NCBI GenBank assembly: GCA_028274885.1
Contig: JAQCMX010000209.1
Coordinates: 1-24,904, forward strand
Direction of reading: 5' to 3'
Length of the DNA: 24,904 nt
Origin: Haloarculaceae archaeon
GTDB taxonomy: Archaea > Halobacteriota > Halobacteria > Halobacteriales > Haloarculaceae
Position 1 is the first letter of the stretch. Each line of letters opens with the position of its first letter. Positions 22,030 to 24,904 of the stretch are shown in pieces. The notes under the pieces are model-generated. The model worked only from the letters and a program-made list of their open reading frames with translations. It was not told where the DNA came from and did not search any database. The position numbers were made by a program, and so were the translations under genes.

Positions 22030-24904
22030 CGGTTTCGGCCCTCCGTTTCGCTCGTTTCAGTCATTTGCTTTTGCAAATCGTGGGCTGGCTGGCTCCCTGT
22101 GTCAATGTTTGCTCCTGTCATGTTATCCTCGTCTGCCTGTTCAGACCCTCCCACAGTGCCGATTGAACCGCGGGTGCCCGGCGATCCAGTGTCGGTACTT
22201 GCGGATTGGTCACTCTGTTGTGACTGTTGCCCGCCGTCTTGGGTCTGTGCCGAATCTGTCGAGTGCTGGCTATACCGCTCTCGGCCGTCGACTGCCGGCC
22301 AGGCGCGATAGACGAGCGTCGGCCGGTTGGCTGGCGCGGGCGCGTCATCCGCTGCCACGCGCCCGGTGGTCACGTCGAATCCGTACGGGGTCATGCCCGT
22401 GACCCGGCACTCGTCGCGACCGAGAACGGTCCCCTCGCTGTCGTGCAACATAGAGATACCGACGATGCCGTCGTCGGGCACATCAGACGGGTGCCGGACG
22501 CGATGGGAGCCCTCGTCGCCCTCGGGCTCCGGGGACTGTGCCGCCCGATCGATCCGCAGCGTCTCCGGCGCCACGTCACCGGTTGTCGCCAGGTCGTCGT
22601 TCGGCACGGGCTGGTCGGCCCGTGAGCCCGAGCCCGGATCGGGCGCCGGTTGTCCCCCATCGGTGCTCGCGCCGGCGTCGGTGGCTGCCGCCTGGCCTTC
22701 CGTATCGACGGCTGCTGTGGACGCCTGTGGCGCAGGCGTGAAGGCGTGATGGAGGACGTACTGGCGGAGCCCCTCGTCGTCGCTGATTGCCGTTCCCTCT
22801 GAGTAGCCAAACGGCTGTGGCGCGGCCCAGTTCGGAACTTCCTCGCCGAGTGGCGCACCGCTGACTGTCACCTCGACCATCGCCGGTTCGAAGCCGCAGT
22901 CGATCCGGCGTTTCTCGCCCGGTCGGGGCATCGGCACCGCGCCCACAGCCGGCCGCATCGCCTCGCCGCCTGCCATCGCGAGGTATGCCACAACGTGTCG
23001 TGCCGTCGAACCGAGCTTGTGTGGCCCGTTGTACACGCGGTCGTACCGCAGACGCAACTCGGGGCCGATATCGGCGACAGTCGCCCGGGTCCGTCCTGCG
23101 AGGGCGTCGCCGTCCTGGTAGAGCAGGTTGAGACCGTCCTCGGTCGTGACAGCGGCGCTGTCGTGGCCGGACCGGGGCCAGGCGCTTGCCCCCCAGACTG
23201 CCTGCTCCACCCGGTCGTCCTCGACGACGGCGTGGCCGGTCGACAGCGAGACACCGCGGTCGGTTGTCCACAGCCGACCAGCCTCCCCGACCGCCGCCGA
23301 ACCGAACAGGGAGACGTGGTCCGCCGTCACGTCGAGATCCACGACCTGCGTTCCGGGCTCCGTTGGCGTGGTGAACGTATCGACCGCCACCTCGGTCTCC
23401 GAGGCCGTCCGGATTGCCTGGTAGTGGACGCGGATCCCGCTGGCAAACGGATCGTTACCGGGTACCTGGACATCGACCTCGAACCCGTCGGATGTCGTTT
23501 CGGCGAGGGTGATCTGTATCCGGCCGGGTGGACGGTCGCTGCTGTGGCGAAGCAACTGGAGGGCGGTGTCGTCGTCGGCCGCACAGGTTGCCTGATCGGT
23601 CGTCTGCGCGTCGTCGGCTGCCGTGAGACTGTAATTGGTGATATCATCGCCACCGCTCCAGCCAACCCCGCGACTCCACCCGGCAGTCCGGTCGGTTGCA
23701 CTGTCCGTCCGGGCGCCGTTAGTCGCACTGAAAAAGACCAGATCCGGTTCGAACCCGACGGTCACCGTCAGCGGCCCCGAACCGGGCGGGATTTCGAATA
23801 CGCCAGCCTCGTAGGCCGGGTCGACTTCCGAGTCCAAACTGGGTTTTGGCTTCGGTTTCGGTATCTCACCACCGCCACCGCCACCGCCGCCGCCGGCTCC
23901 ACCGCCGGCTGCACCGCCACCACTGAAAAAGTAATACAACGCGCCGAGCCCGCCCAGGACACCACCGGCGCCGGCACCGATCGGGAGCAGCGGAATCTCC
24001 TCCTCCGTGTCCCCGCCCGGTGCCTCGATTGCGAGTGTCTCGGAACCGTTCGCCTCCTCACCGGCCTCGTCGACGATGATGAGCTGTGGATCGTACGTAT
24101 CAGACTCGTTGTAACTGAACTCCGTCGTTGGCGTCGTGGTTGTCTCCTCGATGGTGCCGTCGCCGTCGAAGTCCCACCGGTACTCCGCAATCCCGGTCGG
24201 GGCGGTGGCGTTCGAGGCGTTGAAGCTGACCGTTTGCCCGACCGTCCCCGGCCGTGGCTCGACGTCGAAGGCGGCGCTGAGTCCTGCCTGCTGGACGACA
24301 ATCGCCCCGCAGGACGCCGTCAATCCCTCCCGATCGACGGCACGGACGGTCGGCTCGTACGTGCCCGGCTCGGAGTAGACGACATCGAGGGTTAGATCCT
24401 CCTCGCGGGTGTTGTCGTAGGTCCCGTCACCGTTGGCGTCGAATTCGAGAGGCGACACCCCCGAGCCAGTGGCATTCAGGGTGACAAACTCGTCGACGGT
24501 GACATTCCTGGGCTCGGCCTGGCAGACGAGCGAGGCAGGCTCCCCGACGAAGTAATCGGCAGCCGTCCGCCCGTCGAGGCCCTCGTCGTCAAGGACAGTC
24601 AACGTGGGAACAACGCTTCCAGACTGGTCGTACGTGTGCTCGGCTGTCGGCGTGGTGGTCGTTTCCTCGGCGGTCCCGTCACCGTCGAAGTCCCACCGGT
24701 ACTCAGAGATATTGCCCTCCGGGTCCGAGGACGCCGAGGCGTCGAAGGTGACCGGCTCGCCGACAGTCCCAGGCCGCGGGTCGATACTGAACTCCGCAGT
24801 CGGTGGCTGGCTCTCCTCGACGGTAACCTCGCCACAGGCATCTGTCGCCTCCGGATCACCGTCGGCACGCGCTACGGGCTGGTAGGTCCCTTCCTCACCG
24901 TAGG
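22026..24904 (-). CDS. Gene A: PKD-repeat membrane protein with three C-terminal beta modules (5' end outside window)
   Basis: The frame is open to the right edge, giving 958 residues with the N-terminus missing; a TTG at 24602 is inside a PKD domain and is not the start. Three full PKD-type repeats and part of a fourth are present; two carry YRWDFDGDGT and one FDANGDGTYD, the Asp/Gly loops typical of PKD domains. One PKD domain has a cysteine pair (SLVC and ASCG), and sequons such as NVT and NAT occur. A hydrophobic stretch follows (LLPIGAGAGGVLGGLGALYY), then a Gly-rich run and KPKPKPS. After this come three related beta modules and a Gln/Ser/Thr-rich tail. PKD domains are usually extracellular stalk or adhesion modules. 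Acidic residues before and lysines after the membrane segment suggest PKD outside and C-terminus inside (inference). Its stop overlaps the gene B start. Confidence 0.9.
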   Translation of the reverse strand, partial: YGEEGTYQPVARADGDPEATDACGEVTVEESQPPTAEFSIDPRPGTVGEPVTFDASASSDPEGNISEYRWDFDGDGTAEETTTTPTAEHTYDQSGSVVPTLTVLDDEGLDGRTAADYFVGEPASLVCQAEPRNVTVDEFVTLNATGSGVSPLEFDANGDGTYDNTREEDLTLDVVYSEPGTYEPTVRAVDREGLTASCGAIVVQQAGLSAAFDVEPRPGTVGQTVSFNASNATAPTGIAEYRWDFDGDGTIEETTTTPTTEFSYNESDTYDPQLIIVDEAGEEANGSETLAIEAPGGDTEEEIPLLPIGAGAGGVLGGLGALYYFFSGGGAAGGGAGGGGGGGGGEIPKPKPKPSLDSEVDPAYEAGVFEIPPGSGPLTVTVGFEPDLVFFSATNGARTDSATDRTAGWSRGVGWSGGDDITNYSLTAADDAQTTDQATCAADDDTALQLLRHSSDRPPGRIQITLAETTSDGFEVDVQVPGNDPFASGIRVHYQAIRTASETEVAVDTFTTPTEPGTQVVDLDVTADHVSLFGSAAVGEAGRLWTTDRGVSLSTGHAVVEDDRVEQAVWGASAWPRSGHDSAAVTTEDGLNLLYQDGDALAGRTRATVADIGPELRLRYDRVYNGPHKLGSTARHVVAYLAMAGGEAMRPAVGAVPMPRPGEKRRIDCGFEPAMVEVTVSGAPLGEEVPNWAAPQPFGYSEGTAISDDEGLRQYVLHHAFTPAPQASTAAVDTEGQAAATDAGASTDGGQPAPDPGSGSRADQPVPNDDLATTGDVAPETLRIDRAAQSPEPEGDEGSHRVRHPSDVPDDGIVGISMLHDSEGTVLGRDECRVTGMTPYGFDVTTGRVAADDAPAPANRPTLVYRAWPAVDGRERYSQHSTDSAQTQDGGQQSQQSDQSASTDTGSPGTRGSIGTVGGSEQADEDNMTGANIDTGSQPAHDLQKQMTETSETEGRNR
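22270..23806 (-). repeat. Three related beta modules in the C-terminal half of gene A
   Basis: Module 1 (about 23806-23411) runs from GFEPDLVFFSA to GFEVDV and RVHYQAI. Module 2 (about 23400-22970) runs from VTADHVSLFGSA through DRGVSLSTGHAVVEDDRVEQ to HVVAYLAMA. Module 3 (about 22930-22270) runs from DCGFEPAMVEVTVSG to GFDVTTGRV and LVYRAWP, interrupted by a Pro/Ser/Thr-rich stretch of about 90 residues. The shared plan is an opening strand, a central variable sheet, then a strand before a final aromatic-containing strand. From memory a similar module occurs singly in large uncharacterised bacterial proteins. The repeat call rests on aligning them by eye. Confidence 0.5.
23850..23925 (-). 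repeat. Poly-glycine run after the membrane segment of gene A
   Basis: About 18 of 22 residues are glycine, including nine in a row, followed by EIPKPKPKPS. On the plus strand this is a near-perfect run of CCACCG/CCGCCG trinucleotides. It is probably a flexible linker, and the codon repetition makes the length prone to slippage. Confidence 0.7.
23925..24000 (-). other. Predicted transmembrane segment of gene A
   Basis: The run IPLLPIGAGAGGVLGGLGAL plus YYFF is about 24 residues without charge. It is preceded by an acidic stretch (GGDTEEE) and followed by a Gly-rich run and alternating lysines. Charge bias places the PKD side outside and the following modules in the cytoplasm. The segment is rich in glycine, so a non-membrane hinge remains possible. 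Confidence 0.6.
24010..24904 (-). repeat. PKD domain array of gene A
   Basis: From the right edge there is the end of one PKD unit (to about 24812), then units at about 24808-24560, 24550-24292 and 24289-24010. Units one and three share the string YRWDFDGDGT followed by an acidic residue pair and TTTTPT, and the DNA there is also closely similar (24640-24715 and 24130-24205), pointing to recent duplication. The middle unit is more divergent and holds the cysteine pair. Confidence 0.8.

Noticed and set aside
22995..24395. Long plus-strand frame of 466 codons opposite the PKD gene
   Set aside because: It is antisense to a convincing gene and its Arg/Gly/Val-rich translation has no recognisable domain; such shadows are expected in GC-rich DNA with strong codon bias.
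24600..24602. TTG at 24602 as start of the PKD protein
   Set aside because: The frame continues open to the window edge and encodes good PKD sequence upstream, so this TTG is an internal leucine codon.
1436..24904. Phage tail or extracellular contractile injection system
   Set aside because: No sheath, tube, baseplate wedge, LysM hub, spike or AAA ATPase is recognisable in the window. The idea stays open only if such genes lie to the right.

Overview
The window looks like a haloarchaeal (class Halobacteria) chromosome segment. The DNA is GC-rich, every convincing protein is strongly acidic (rich in D and E, poor in K and C), and start sites are either leaderless behind TATA-like boxes or preceded by GGAGG/GGTGA-type Shine-Dalgarno sequences. 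All genes lie on the minus strand, so they read from right to left. The many long plus-strand open frames are antisense shadows of biased, GC-rich coding sequence.

Left edge (1-1307): ordinary core-type genes. These are the first codons of an unidentified gene running off the left edge, a 99-residue DUF424 protein, and a TPR-repeat protein just upstream of it. The TPR gene has its own TATA-like element and probably a leaderless mRNA, and the DUF424 start lies 2 bases beyond the TPR stop.

Centre and right (1436-24904): one very large operon of five genes that runs off the right edge. In transcription order these are: (A) a PKD-repeat protein with one predicted transmembrane segment and a C-terminal array of three beta-type modules (22026 to the edge, 5' end missing); (B) a 1400-residue protein with a DUF6603-like domain (17827-22029); (C) a 1245-residue protein (14093-17830); (D) a giant 3501-residue protein (3591-14096); (E) a 704-residue protein (1436-3550). 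A/B, B/C and C/D are joined by identical 4-base ATGA stop-start overlaps. D/E are 40 bases apart, with a strong Shine-Dalgarno sequence in the gap. C, D and E match, from memory, three sets of conserved blocks seen in large uncharacterised bacterial proteins; I know no experimental function for them. D has an embedded run of about 60 decapeptide-like repeats, part of which is four exact-length 49-residue super-repeats. E has a lamin-tail-like domain apparently spliced into its conserved core.

How they may work together (inference): the strict gene coupling suggests subunits of one large assembly. Only A shows an obvious membrane segment; its PKD side carries cysteine pairs and sequons, and its other flank carries lysines, which fits PKD outside and beta modules inside. 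B to E have no recognisable Sec or Tat signal. A cytoplasmic or membrane-docked giant complex tied to an external PKD stalk is therefore one model. No tail sheath, tube, ATPase, transposase, integrase, tRNA or CRISPR is visible in the window.
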